Assembly (NCBI GenBank): GCA_932294295.1
Contig: OW028576.1
Span: forward strand, 43,254,247 to 43,318,246
DNA length: 64,000 bases
Direction: 5' to 3'
From: Alitta virens
Lineage: Eukaryota > Annelida > Polychaeta > Phyllodocida > Nereididae
Part shown: positions 25,260 through 37,496 of the stretch, piece after piece
Position numbering within the stretch: the first letter of the stretch is position 1
How the letters are laid out: the number at the start of each line of letters is the position of its first letter
Position numbers and translations under genes: made by a program
Notes under the pieces: model-generated
Seen by the model: only the letters and a program-made list of their open reading frames with translations
What the model was told of the DNA's origin: nothing
The model's database searches: none

Positions 25260-27303
25260 ATTATTATTCTTCTGAAGAAGTAAAGGCTTATTACTCAGAA
25301 ACTAATAAAGGCAGGGCTTTGGCACTTCAAGGTCACATAGACAGCCAGAGCGCGCTTTGAAATGCATAAATTTCATGACCAAATTTCGTGACGCTTCTGC
25401 GTAATTCACAAAATAAAAAATAAATTTAAGGGCACGGTTTCAAGAAACTGGGCAGAGATAATGGCATGAGATTTTTTTTCAAGATACCTTAGACAAATAC
25501 GCAGTGCAGAAAGGAGTTTGAGCCAAATTGTGAGCCTGCTGACTGAGCCATGAATTTTTGAAAAAAAGTTATTCGAAATTTTCATGAAATTTTTTTTGAA
25601 AACCATAGAAGGAATAATGATATTGACTTGCAATTTCACACTTTTATAGTCCTACCCTAGCACAACTTTCATGCAAAAAATGAGCCCATTTGGTAAAGTG
25701 GTCTAGGTGGTACAGGGGTCCAAAGTTGCATTTTTTGACTGCTTATATCTCGGCTCCAAATTGAGATACAGGAATCTCAAAGATATATTTAGAATCCTTG
25801 AAATGTTCTCTTTTCAGGAATGTATAGTAATATGCTCCAGGTAGTTCCATTTGGAAAAGCGTCAGACATTGAAAATTTTTTGTCACTTTTTGATTTTCTC
25901 AAAATGAAAAAGTCTAAAAAACAGTAGAAGAACTGCTTGGATTCTCACCATTTTTTTTACAGATATGTCCTCTAAGGAGTACTATGTAAATTTTAAAGGG
26001 CAAGGGCTTTGCTTAAAAACCCTTGGCCCTGGAATTTTTTTCATTCCAAATTTCAATAATTTTTAACTCCATTTCTATTCAACCAAATTTCATGCAACTG
26101 GTGTCATTATGTAGAGAAAAATTAGGCCTTTACATAGGATACAATGTCTATTCACCAACCTTTACCAGTTTCGAACTTGGAGCCAAAATTGTCTTTCCCA
26201 TGTTATCCAATGGGGAGACCTACCAACCCTGAAGCGCTGAGTCAGCAATTTTTACAATGAATGTTAGGAAGTTTATGTGCATCGCCCCAAAAAAGCAGGA
26301 AGAAAGTCTTCAATTTCATTTATATTTTGCACATATATGTCCTCTGGGTAGTACTACATTACTGTAAAAGGGCAATTACTTTCATCAAACAGCTTAGGTC
26401 CTAGAATTTTTTTATCACTGAATTGCTGACCTACCTACCTCCCAGAACCCTGGACCGCTGAGTCAGCAATTTTTACAATGAATGTAAGCAGGTTTACGTG
26501 TTTTGCCCCAAAAACAATAGGAAAGACTTTTTCAATTTTCTTCATACTTTTCACGCATATGTCCTCTAGGGAGTACTATGTAAATGTAGAAGGGCAAGGG
26601 CCTTGATTAAACACCTTAGGCCCTGGAATTTTTTTTCAGTCCAAATTTCAATAATTTATAACTCCAGTTCTATTCAACCAAATTTCATCCAACTGGTGTC
26701 ATTATGCAGAGAAAAATTAGGAGATTACATTGGATACCTTGTCTATTCACCAACCTTAATTAGTTTTGAACCTTGAGGCAAAATTCTCTTTCCCATGTTA
26801 TCCAATGGGGAGACCTACCTACCTACCTCCCTGGACGGCTGAGTCAGCAATTTTTACAATGAATGTTAGTAAATTTATGTTTCTCGCCCCAAAAAAGCAG
26901 GAAGAAAGTCTTCAATTTCATTCATATTTTGCACATATATGTCTTCTGGGTAGTACTAAATTACTGTGAATTTATGAGAACAATTTGGAGTGAGGACACC
27001 CTATTTCGCACCCCCATGATATTGAGCAAGTGAGGACACCTAGTGGGCACCCCATGGTATGGCCCAATCGCACTCTGAACGGCACAAATTTCATGACCTT
27101 ATTTCATGACACCTCTGCGCATTTCAGGGAATAAAAAAAAGCTTTTCTTCACAGTTCCAGGAAACTGGCCAGAGACAATGGCATGAAATTTTTTTTCAAG
27201 AGACCTTGGAGACTTCTCCAGTGCAGAAATTAATGGTACTGGACAAGAAAGATAAAAGGAAAGGAAAGTTTATCGTAATTGTCAGGGACAATTGCAAGTC
27301 TAG
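25260..27303 (+). mobile_element. Helentron-like element B, copy 4 (5' end missing)
   Basis: Joined to copy 3 by TT and ATTATTATT with no hairpin, as in the truncated A2 units. Internal blocks differ from copies 2 and 3 and include an extra segment around 26460-26970 that repeats an upstream block. It ends with subterminal GGAAAGTTTAT, stem-loop and CTAG at 27300-27303, which closes the 27-kb array. Confidence 0.78.
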
Positions 27304-27492
27304 TTATTAATATTTTTACAACCGGGACTGACTTGCTGTAAAACACTTAGTTACAACATTTAATATAGACTGTTAGCTTAACACTTCTAGTATTATTATC
27401 TTAATCATTACTGTATTGTATGTTTTTATTGTATGTTATTTGTATGTTTGACAAATGTATCAATGATGATTATATCCTGTCAATAAAATTAT
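27304..27492 (+). mobile_element. LINE 3' tail fragment
   Basis: This stretch is similar, in reverse complement, to the 3' end of the LINE at 31718-34020 (shared blocks around AACCGGGAC, CTTGCTGTAAAA and TATGTTATTTGTATGTT). It ends in CAATAAAATTATATT, as the other copy does. The homology begins directly after the last CTAG of the Helentron array, so the array seems to sit inside this LINE's 3' region. Confidence 0.75.
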
Positions 27493-27960
27493 ATTGAGCT
27501 AGTGGGACCCCTCTCACAGATGAGGAGGTGAGGAAGCTCAGTGGGATACCTCATGACCTAGTGGGATCCCCTCTCACAGATGAGGAGGCGAGGAGACCCA
27601 ATGGGATACCCTAAGCTAGTGGGACCCACTCTACTGAGTGAGGAGGCGAGGAGACCCACTGGGATACCTTGAGCTAATGGGACCCCCTCAGATGAGGAGG
27701 CAAGGAGACCCAGTGGGCTACCCTAAAGTGGGACCCCCTCTCACAGATAAGGAGAGGTGACCCAGTGCGCAACCCCTAAAGATGGTAAAAAGGGTCCCAC
27801 TAGGTCATGAGGTATCCCACTGGGCTCCCTCACCTCCTCACTGTGTAGGTGGGAGTCCCACTGGGTCATAAGGTATCCCACTGGGCCTATGGATGTCCCG
27901 CTGGGTTTCCTCTCCCCACTCAGGGCCCACTGGGTTGTCCTCTTGCCCACATGTGACACA
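27493..27960. repeat. Fold-back minisatellite, about 60-bp unit
   Basis: From 27493 to about 27770 an imperfect unit of about 60 bp recurs (CTAGTGGGACCC, CTCACAGATGAGGAGG, AGACCCAGTGGGATACC). From about 27800 to 27950 the same words appear in reverse complement (GGTCCCACTAGGTCATGAGG, TATCCCACTGGG). The block can therefore fold back on itself. The short minus-strand ORFs here are a result of this periodicity. Confidence 0.75.
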
Positions 27961-28309
27961 CCATGTAAAAAGGGGGCTAATAGGTGGATTTAAAAAATTA
28001 GTTTTTGATGGCGAGTAATTGTCTAACATGTGTAGTTTATGGAAATGTAAAAATTTCAGATATCTCAATATTTATTGGTCATATATGTGGTATTTAAATA
28101 TTTTATGTTTTTTTCGCGCATAGATCTAACCACTGCAGACGTAATGAGGAGCGACACAGGCGCTTGTAAAACTGCATTATGTTTTATGGGTATATCTTCG
28201 CCATACATTGTTCAAAACTTACGATATTGCCTATATATATGTGATCATAAGGTAAAGTTCTGTTTTATATTCTATATTCTACTTAAAGTGTGAGCTGCTA
28301 CAATATTTA

Positions 28310-28475
28310 CTTTTTTTAATTATGTTTTTTGCTGCATAATTTGTTTAACTTGCGTTTTTTTATACTTAGTTTTTTTATTTGTGTTTTTCTGATAAATAAT
28401 TGTTTTATTTGCGTTTTTTTTCTACATTATTTTTTTGGTTTGTGTTTTTTTATTTTTGCTTCATTTCCATTTTTT
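28310..28475 (+). repeat. T-rich degenerate simple repeat
   Basis: Long T runs alternate with short words such as TTTGTG, TTTGCG and ATAATT at roughly 25-30-bp intervals. This is low-complexity DNA with no coding potential. Upstream, 27961-28309 has nothing I can assign. Confidence 0.55.
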
Positions 28476-30847
28476 TAAATATTCCCTCATGTACTAATTG
28501 TCCATTGGGTCAGCTCTGCGCTCTCATTTTCAAGCAATTACTGAAAACTGACTGCTCCCTGTAGGGGGTGCCGGCTGGGTCGATCTGGTAGGCACCCGGG
28601 AATCCCACCAGGTTCCTCATTTTGGTGAGGTTTACTTAGGTGATGATAGTAGGTGCAAACACACTGGACTCATACGTTGATTTGTCAGGGTGACTGGACT
28701 AGGCATGATAGGTAAGTGGCATCATGAATCGAAGTGTATATATATGTATAGTGCAGAACTGCATGTGATCTTCGTGGTTTTGTCGGGGACGAATAGCACA
28801 GCGACGAATCGACTAGAAACCATATGTGAGAACATACATGTACCTATGTGCATTCGTCACCCAAAATTGGTGTGTTCGTCACCCGAATCTACCCGCCGGC
28901 CAGCCCCACTCCCCGGCCGGCCGCCCCCGCGGTTCCATTCAAATAGGCCATTGTGTGCTCAAAATGTACACACCACACATTCTGATAGCTCGGAATGAGA
29001 ATATTTTACGTAATATATATATATACCAACTTAAAGTCCTATCAATTTGGTGTTTCATGATAAGTACTAATTAAAATGTAGTAGATCCAAACTATTTTTT
29101 TTTCCGGTTCAAATTAAAGCTGGAACCAAAGACTTAATTTCCAGCTCATTTTTAAGTGTCAATGTTCATGGTTTACATAACAATTAATTACATTGAACTG
29201 AATAAAATAACTTATAGTTAATTGTTATCTAAATATTGATATTAACGAAATTCTGAATTTCTTATATTTTTAGTGGACAATGCCATGACCATATTATCAT
29301 GATTATCATATTCAATTCAGGATTGGACTTCTAAATATTCTGAATTGCATCATAAATTTAAATTTAATAACTATTGTTCTTGGGGTAAAGTACCTGGGTC
29401 TAGGGGCAGCAGCCCCCAAGAAAAAGCAAAATGAACTATGATACACTTGCGTTGTTGCTTCACATTGAATTCAAGCATTTTACGCCATAGGGCCTGGCTC
29501 GCTAAATATGGTCAATAATTTGGGTCCGCTATACTGCACTTTTTCCGTATTTTTGGCGTGCATGTTTGTTTGATTTTATTTGCTTGGCTTGGTCATGGCT
29601 GTTGTGTTACTTACAAGCCTGTGTAAGCTCACACAGAGAATGCTACATTAGTTTATTTATTCTTCATTAATTAATATGATTTAATTGAACTCCATGGCAC
29701 ACTTTTTCTTCAATTCTAAATTAATCAGTGTATATATTCTATTGAAAAAACAAAAATCAGAAAACGGGCATTAGGTGAAAGTGAAATAAGGGACTGTACA
29801 TGTAGAATGTAATCGCAAGTGCACATGTTACAACTTGTGAAATCAACCGTACAATTCTGTCATGTTATTGATGGCACTTGAGATTTACACAGGCCGATAC
29901 ACTAATTTTATAGAATAGACAATAAAATTACTGTAAAGTGATATTTATAAAACAAACATTTATTTTTGTCAAAAAAGCGAATCAAAACTGTCTAACATGA
30001 AAAAATTAAAATATATTTCACCAAGATATTTGATTTTGTGGTGATCCACATTAAATGAATAAAGTTTAGATCAAATTCGAACAAAAAAAAAAATTGCTAT
30101 AATATTGTGGATTAATAAATCTGCGGGTTGAGTAATCAGTTCTTAATTCTTTGATAAGATCCAAATAATACTATAAAATCTGCATCAGTAGCTTCCAACA
30201 CATAAGCTCTCAGCAGGTGACTAGTACCATTACACATGACATCAGAACAACTCATATTAATTGCCCAAGCTTCTTGCAATTTAAGCAAATGATAAAGAGT
30301 AACGGATCCTGACAACTACAAAATTGCTATTACCCCAGACCGTTATTTCTTTATAGAAATTATGGCTAACATCATATGAGATAAAAAGTTAATTGATACT
30401 TTCACGAAGTAAAAATGCTGTAATGCCAGATTTGAAAAAAAAAGTATATACTGGTATAGGTAAAACATAATATATTAATTAATTTTGCTTGGGAGAAGTG
30501 GAATACATCTATATCCGCTAGATAGTGTATAATATTGAACTAGCCTCAAATAGGCCTACGTAGCTAATGGTCGTCACGTCATGTAAAACTCCCAAGAGCT
30601 TTAATTTGTTAAATTCAGTATTGGAATTCAGTTCATTGTATATATAATGATAATAGAGCCACTTTTACATGGTTCGTCACTATCAGTGACAAAACAACCA
30701 ATATTGGGTGACGAATCGACCACATTCCAGTGAGGAACCGTCCAGTTTTCACGGGGATGATTCGCGCATTGACGAATGGACATGAAACTTCGCACACTGT
30801 TATATTCAAAAAGCTCCACCCCACTGGATGGGAGCCATCTTTAAAGA
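28476..30847. other. Spacer without recognised genes
   Basis: AT-rich spacer. A small GC-rich patch lies at about 28890-28935 (CCGGCC words). Related GTGACGAATCGAC-type words occur near 28800-28870 and 30670-30780 and may be pieces of one dispersed repeat. No ORF here shows a domain, splice-consistent exons or biased codon use that I can defend. Confidence 0.5.
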
Positions 30848-31135
30848 TGGATTGTCTGATGGTTTCTGTTACATTTTGTACCACCAAAAAGCTATCCAAT
30901 TGAAAGAAAATGCTTTTAAAGTAATGAATTCAACAACCCAAATTGGCTAGATTGCACTAAATTTGCAAATATCGCAGAAATTCGTTACATCAACTTTGTT
31001 TGCATTTTAGCATTATGATCAGAATGTAATGAAGAGCGTCGCCGATTCTCGATTTCAAGGTTATTTTACTAAAAATTGAGATCAGAATTGTGTCAAATTA
31101 TGTGATGAGTGAGGTACTAAAACATTTTTGTGCAT
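30848..31135 (-). repeat. Dispersed repeat R1, copy 1 (inverted relative to 44272-44570)
   Basis: Shares blocks in reverse complement with 44272-44570, including TTGTACCACCAAAAAGCTAT and the AAATTGAGATC block. Similarity by eye is moderate. No terminal repeats or coding were found, so the class is unknown. The strand is arbitrary and only marks that the two copies are opposed. Confidence 0.6.
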
Positions 31136-31717
31136 AATAAACTTTAAATTTTTAAAAAGGTGCTGATGAATTAAATGTAGTATGCATCCTCAGTTCCATC
31201 CTCGTGCGAGGGTGGTAGTATAAAGCGAAGACACTCACGACGTTCATTAAAAGATTTGTGCCACCTTTTCATGACAATGCGATGTAAACAAATCGGTAAT
31301 TTCTGATGGCATTAAAAAGTAAATGCCAGGGGAAGTTTATTTTTGATTAGCTCAAGCTCAGTGAGCTGGCTCTGATCATTACAATCGGTAGGGGCAGATA
31401 TATTGAAGAGTAGATATGTACCTACTGCCTCATAAAATGGACTTGGGTCGTCAGAAGGGCTGCAGCTGAGCACTAGAGGCTGAGATTGTAAAGGGAAAAA
31501 GTGATATTGAATGTGTGGCAAGCATATTCTGAGGGGTTTTCTCAGAAGGAGAGGTGATAATCTCAAACCGTTTGACCTTCATATTTTTGATTTGTGGTGA
31601 GGAAGTTGCTGTAAAGAACACTTTTATATGACAGTGGTTCCCACCATGTGCAGTATGTATATAAGTCTTACATACCAGATTTTATGTTTCCCACATTGTT
31701 GTATCACCACAAATTGT
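31136..31717. other. Spacer without recognised genes
   Basis: Unassigned DNA. An 84-codon minus-strand ORF at 31312-31566 has no recognisable domain and no supporting splice context. Confidence 0.4.
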
Positions 31718-34020
31718 AATAATATATATATAATTTTATTGACATGATATTATCATAATTGATACAATTGTCAACATACAAATAACATACAGTAATACAG
31801 TACTTTTACAGTAATAAGAAAATAATACTAAAAGTGTTAAGCGAACAGTCTGTATTAAATGTTGTGACTATGTATTTTACAGCAAGTTGGTCCCGGTTGT
31901 GACTAGTAAAAATACTAATAATACAAACAAAAAATAAAAAAACAGACAAATATATACTGCTTGTCCCAGTGGTTTAACCAATCTGGCTATCCATGTATGT
32001 TTCTAAATAATAGTATGCGAAGCCCAGGGGAATAAAAAAAAAAAATACAAATAAATAAATTTAGAGGGCATGGTTTAGAAATATGCCAAGAGCATTAATT
32101 ACACCTGCTTCTTTGCTGGACATTATTGCTTGAAACTGTTCAGTTGGGGTTAGATTATTGAAGTCAGAAATATATTTACTAAGTTCTTTATTTAGCTCTA
32201 TTCTTGGCACATTATTGGCAATACATTTTAAGAGGCAGTGAAATTCATCTTCTACTTCGTTTTTATTACAATTCTCACAGATTCTTTCTTCGAGTCGTAC
32301 CTTAGGGGTTTCATGTCTACCTTTTTCTATCTTGAGGTTATGCGAACTAATTCTAAACCTAGCTATGTTACTGTAAGTCTTTTATGGGAGGTTGAGGTTT
32401 AAGTAGGTTTCAAAACTATAGTTGGTTTTAAAGATCTTATAGGTCCATAGTTTGGGGTTTAACTCGGAGTCATGTATTGCATTTATGATTCTGTTTTGCT
32501 CTTTTTTATACAATTTTAACCTCATCTCATTTACCAATTTTTCTGGATCTTTCGTTGACCAGTCTGTGATTTCAGAGGAGTCAATTATGTGTTTTACTTT
32601 GCTATAATAATTATCTTGGCCATGTGTGTGTAATATTTCTTGTATCTTTAGGCATTTATTTAGAATGTCATAATCTGGCAATTTTGCTAGCCTTGCCCAG
32701 TAGTTTAATGTACTTATTTTTTGTCTAATAAGAAGAGGGAATCTACCAGTTTCAGCAAATACTCCTATTGTTGGGGTCTGTTTTCTTACTTCTAGTATAC
32801 GTTTAAGATTAATTGGATTTTTTCTGATATTTGGATTTCTTTATTTGTAGCCCATAACATGTTATTGTATTCAAGTATAGGGAGGAAATAAATGTCAAAC
32901 ATTTTTAATGCTAGTGCTGGTGAAATATATCCTAAGGCTGATTTAGTTTTACCTTGTAGTGCAAAGATTGCTCTATTGGCCTGCGTAGATAAATATTCTG
33001 GCATTTTATTGTGGGTAGACGTATGAACATTCAAGATGTGGCCAAGGTATTTGTAAATGTCTACATTTTCTAAACTTTGTTCTCAATACTTAAATGTTTT
33101 ATTACTTTTTGTACCTATTTTCAGTACTTTAGTTTTTAGTTATGTTAACTATTAGATGCCATTTAGAGCAGAAACTGTACAGTGAGTTAATACTATTTTG
33201 TAAACCAATTGCAGATTCAGATATGAGGACTATGTCATCTGCATATAGAAGATGTGTGAAGGATGTGCCATATATGTCAATTCCATCATTAGTATTTAGG
33301 TAATTAGGGAGATCAGACATAAACTCATTAAAAAGTTTGGGGCTGAGAATGCCTCCTTGTAATACCCCACAGATACTATCTATGGGTTCACCTAGTCTAC
33401 CATCTAAATATACTCTAGCTTTGGCCTTGTCAAACATACTCATTATTATATTAAGCATTTTCCTATCAATTTTCTGTTTCTGTAGTTTAAAATATAAAGC
33501 ATTTCGGTGTATGTAATCAAAAGCCTTGCTGGAGTCAACAAAAAAAAGAAAGATAGGTTTTCTATGAAATTGCTGGTACCTTATTACAGTATCTAATACA
33601 AAGACACAATCAGTTGTCCTACGCGATGGTGTGAAGCCAAATTGGAAGGGATTATCAACTGCTATAGCATCATTTTTAAAATACAGTCAGGCATTTATTA
33701 TTGAGTCAAATATTTTAGCCATTGCCACAGTTATTGTTATTTTTCTATAATTATCTGGGTTATAACTATTGCCTTTTTTATGCAAAGCATTAATGAGACC
33801 TGCCCACTGAGATGGGTAATCACCATTATCAAATATATAGTTAAATATGGTACAGAAAGGCAATAATGCATTTAGCATGCAGGGGCAGATCCAGAAAAAA
33901 TTTTGGGGGTGGGGGGGGGGGGGCTTTATACTACCATAACCCCCTATATCTGCTACTGGCATGTTATTCAGTACCCATCGTTGAAATAATTTAATTTGTA
34001 GTGTTTACTCCTTCAATTCC
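31718..34020 (-). pseudogene. Decayed non-LTR retrotransposon (LINE) with reverse-transcriptase remnants
   Basis: Read on the minus strand from about 34000, the first part shows RT hallmarks: a segment with LHKKGNSYNPDNYRKI, then FVDSSKAFDYI (motif A), GVLQGGILSPKLFN and LLYADDIVL (catalytic YADD motif). The frame from 33962 to 33129 is open except for one in-frame stop at about 33687. Frameshifts near 33130 and 32790 and a stop near 33035 separate the later segments (33034-32792, 32681-32382), and a MITE sits near the 5' end of the visible part. The 3' untranslated part (about 32380-31718) ends near TATATAATTTTATTGAC in plus orientation and matches the tail at 27304-27492. Endonuclease domain and 5' end are not seen, so it is truncated and inactive. 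The clade is uncertain; a CR1/jockey-type or similar lineage is possible. Confidence 0.85.
33880..33958. mobile_element. Mini-MITE, family CAGGGGCAGAT, inserted in the LINE
   Basis: 79 bp starting CAGGGGCAGATCCAG and ending CTATATCTGCTACTG, an imperfect inverted repeat. It is flanked by a perfect 5-bp target duplication GCATG at 33875-33879 and 33959-33963. The interior is a G run. A second member with the same ends lies at 54712-54869. Confidence 0.75.
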
Positions 34021-34128
34021 AAACAAAGCATGTCAGCCAACTCGCCCCAAAAGCAAAATATAACACCTTACCAACTTTGATATGTTTGAGTTAGCAAATT
34101 TCAATAATATATATATATTTTTTTGCAG

Positions 34129-34581
34129 GTTCTTTGTACCGGTGAAGCAAAAGCAAGAGTTAAGAATGGAGGACGACCAGCCAAATTTATTTGTAAGAGA
34201 CGAACTGGATAGTGTCAGATTGGATGCTGCTGAAACTGAAGATTTGGAAACAAATTATGTTGCTTTGCTTAGTAGTACTCGTGGCAGTGACTCTGGTGGT
34301 GATTCTTCTTGGCCAGGTGGTAATGAGATTAAAGGCTCAGCTCAGATGAAGCTAAGATCAAGAAGTGAAGGTCTGAAGTTAAAGCATTCTCTTCGTCATG
34401 TTTTACCTAACTGTTCAGGGTGGAATGGAATACCTCATATTATCGAAGACGTCTTCAGGATGAATTCATATATCGTGGATCCCAATTACCTGCTCTGTAT
34501 TTCCAAATATCAGAGCAGGCCGCTTACAATTGATTTCATTCTGTCAGTTCTCCAGACATCACCTACTTGTCTCCCCAAATG
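34129..34581 (+). CDS. Gene 1, coding exon 1: unknown protein with PD-(D/E)XK-like motif
   Basis: First recognised exon of a ten-exon gene running to 52448. Acceptor TTTTTTGCAG precedes 34129; donor GTTAGT follows 34581. I take ATG at 34166 as start (MEDDQPNLFVRDELDSV), giving a 535-residue product with phases that agree at every junction. The frame stays open upstream to the acceptor, so a coding or 5'UTR exon further upstream is possible. Exon 1 covers residues 1-138 and part of 139: an acidic N-terminus, a Ser/Gly-rich stretch (about 40-55) and a more regular segment from about 75 (LRHVLPNCSGW, YLLCISKY). No signal peptide or membrane helix is seen. I do not recognise the family. Across exons 4-5 the protein has PD at 286-287 and E302-V-K304, the spacing expected of a PD-(D/E)XK nuclease-like core; catalysis is unproven. 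Confidence 0.75.
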
Positions 34582-35325
34582 GTTAGTACATCACTTACAT
34601 CTAGATTCTGTTTGATTGTTTAATTAATGAGCATCAAAGGCAATTTTGATTCATTGTTAGCGTTCAGATTGTGAGTTCAGTGGACTGCTATATTGAATAT
34701 TGATTGATAATCCCAAAAACCTAAAGAACAACTTCATATAAAATATCCTAGTAAGAACTCTTGCTAATTTGTGGCGCCCGTGAGTCTTTGCGTACTCAAA
34801 ACCACGTTTGCGTGTTTAATGAGCCTTCGTGGCATCCACGTCAAATTACAATCCCTGTTTTTCCGTGGTATTTAACAGTTTAGCCTGTTATTTTGAAAAT
34901 TCCTTTATCCGAAACACATAGCTAAGCCTTCTGGGGCACCCTGCAGGAGATCTGATTGGCTAGTCATTAAAACTGGGTGAATAATAGTGTGTGTTGGGTG
35001 TGTTGGCAGTGTAGCTGCATGGGAGTATGTTGCACAGCTTGCATTGGCTGACCCTACTTTGTCACAGGCCTATTTTCCACTAAAGGGCTAATTTTGTGAC
35101 TATATATACAATTTACATGTATGCAAAGTTCTATACACTAGTCCAAGCCCAATTGAAGTTATTAGTCACGTTTCCATTTTTATATATCGTGAAACAAAGT
35201 TGTCTATTAAATAATCTGCATTCATTATCATGTTCAACATATCCTGGATAATTATAAGAAGTTACCTGATATTGCAATTGCACGCCATTTATATATGTTC
35301 TTATATTTTGTTAAATTTGTTGCAG

Positions 35326-35490
35326 GAGTGAATTCGAGCATGTTATTCTTGAAGGTTTATCCATCTATGAAAACTTTGAAGGCATCCCTAACAGTCTCAG
35401 CAATTTAAATGAAGCCTTGGATCTATTCTACCAATTCCAAAAGTTGATTGAGACCAAAATCATCAATGTGACGCAAAAGCAGTCGGAGAG
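35326..35490 (+). CDS. Gene 1, exon 2
   Basis: Acceptor TTTGTTGCAG, donor GTAGGT. It enters in phase 2 (completing a Trp codon with exon 1) and leaves in phase 2. It encodes residues 139 to about 193, predicted mostly helical (SNLNEALDLFYQFQKLIETK). The preceding intron (34582-35325) holds nothing I can name. Confidence 0.75.
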
Positions 35491-36074
35491 GTAGGTAATT
35501 TTCATACTTTTGGACGGAGGAACGGCAGTGCCTCCGTCTATGTATGGACTTGGTCGTGGTTGAGTGATGATGGAGTTGAGCAGTTCAGTTGAAATTGATG
35601 GACTTGTTCAAAATGCAGTGTACAAGTTCTAGACCTGTATAAAATGATCAAACCAAATGTGCTGTAGGTCGGTTTCATTCTGGAGAAAATTGCAGAAATA
35701 GCTTGCTTTATCCCCAAAGTAGTCCCTTTTCTATTATTCTTTGCCGGGATATAACTGGGCAGTTTGGCATGTTATCTCCCAGCTTTGGAGCAGTAATATC
35801 ATTCATGAACAACTGCTAACATAGAGATTAGCAAAATCACACAAACACAAACAATGTGAATGCAGAATTAATCCCTTAAGGTCTGCTTAGTTTTAAAAGC
35901 ACAACAAAGAGTAAATCCTCTTTAGGATTGTTTGCCTTAGCATTTGTTGTTTCTTGTTTGCTGTTGTTGTTGCATAGTTTCAACCATATCACAATCTTTG
36001 CAAAATCAAATCATCCATGAAAATAGTCCCACAAGTACAGCTAAAATATGGCATTATAAATTGCCTTATACTCA

Positions 36075-36155
36075 GGATATAACATTCCAACATGGGCAGT
36101 TAAATCCCTCGGCTTCGCCTCGGGATATAACTGCCCACATTGGAATGTTATATCC
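36075..36155. repeat. 81-bp fold-back hairpin with TCGGCTTCGCCTC loop
   Basis: About 34-bp arms (GGATATAACATTCCAA... and ...TTGGAATGTTATATCC) enclose TCGGCTTCGCCTC, itself short-palindromic. The arms match except for two positions. Related GGGATATAAC words occur near 35750 and 63735, with TATCCCTCCGCCTTCGG near 63908, so this looks like one of a dispersed fold-back family. Confidence 0.75.
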
Positions 36156-37496
36156 CTCTTAATGGTGTATAACTATTACTTATTAGTTCGCTGTATGAGT
36201 TAAGTTAAACCCCTAATTCATTTTTTAAGTTATTATATCTTAAAAACTATTGAATGTATGACATCTAAATTGTATATGCTTTAGATATGGTAAAATTATG
36301 CTTGAAGTTGCTTTTTTGTTTGCGCTTTTTTCTGAAACCTTTTTGAATGGCTGTAACAAGAACAATAATTCTTGTAAAAATCTACAATTTGTAATATGGG
36401 TACCATTAGTACCAGGAATAAAATGTGTATCAGACATGTAGTTCCAAAGAAAATGAAGCACAAAATCCAGAAAAAAACACTTTTTTCAATAACATCAATG
36501 TCGAATTGTCCATGTATGGTAACATAGACCAACCAGATACCCAGGTTATTTTAAAGATCATATTTTTGTTAATGTTCAGTTAAAATTTTATTGTGGGATC
36601 TTTGTTCATTATCCAGTTATGAATTGTTTAACAATGCCTCATACACGCATCAGTTTACCAGTGTTTTCTTCATGATATATTATGGAATTGATGGAATGGC
36701 ATAAAATTTGGTGAGGCATGAACGATGGTTCCACCTTAATAAGTTGATAATATGAATGTAAAAAAATTTAATATTCATTAGTCTTTATGTTGCATCAAAA
36801 GCCTGATTTGTCTCAAGAGCAGCACATGACAGGGATTTATTCAGGAAATTTGCATAGAAATCAAACTGCACTGCAATAGGTTCCCAAATATTTTAATAAA
36901 ATGTATTGAAGTAGTGTGGATCACCTGTAAAAATAAATTTATTGTCTGTCTGTGCTTTATCCTGTCTTTTTGGATTGCTATTAATGGAATTGCAGTGTGA
37001 AAGTAGAAATGTAACTGAATTATCAAATATCCTAGATAATTATATTCAATTTATATACCATTATAAAGAGAGCATCACTGGTGTGTCCAGTGGTTGTGAG
37101 AGATGAGATATGTATCTGAAGCAAATAATGATGTGCAGGTACAACATGATGGCAGAGTAACATAAGTGTAATATAATGCTGAATACCAGTAGAGAATGTC
37201 ATCACAAAAATTATGGCACCAAACAGAACAGGATGCAGCTAAAAAAATGATCAAACAAGCTGACACTTTCATAAAAAAACCTTCAAATGAACTATCAAAT
37301 CTTTTAAATAGACCTGGCACAATATAGGTGACACAAGAAATGCAAAGCTATGCTGATTTTTAATATTAAAGAAAAAATCTGGTGAATTGTGATCAATGCG
37401 TTTATATGGTATTGTTAAAAAGTGTTCTTGGATGCTGAAATTGGGGCTGCTCAGTGAAAAGACAACAACTAGGCCATGTATAGGTCTCTTGCAATA

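Noticed and set aside
19356..27303. CRISPR-like or bacterial terminator reading of the repeated hairpins
   Set aside because: Kilobase spacing, animal-type flanks and Helentron-type ends explain them.
28690..29074. Two overlapping plus-strand ORFs near a GC-rich patch
   Set aside because: No domain, no splice support; the GC patch alone opens the frames.
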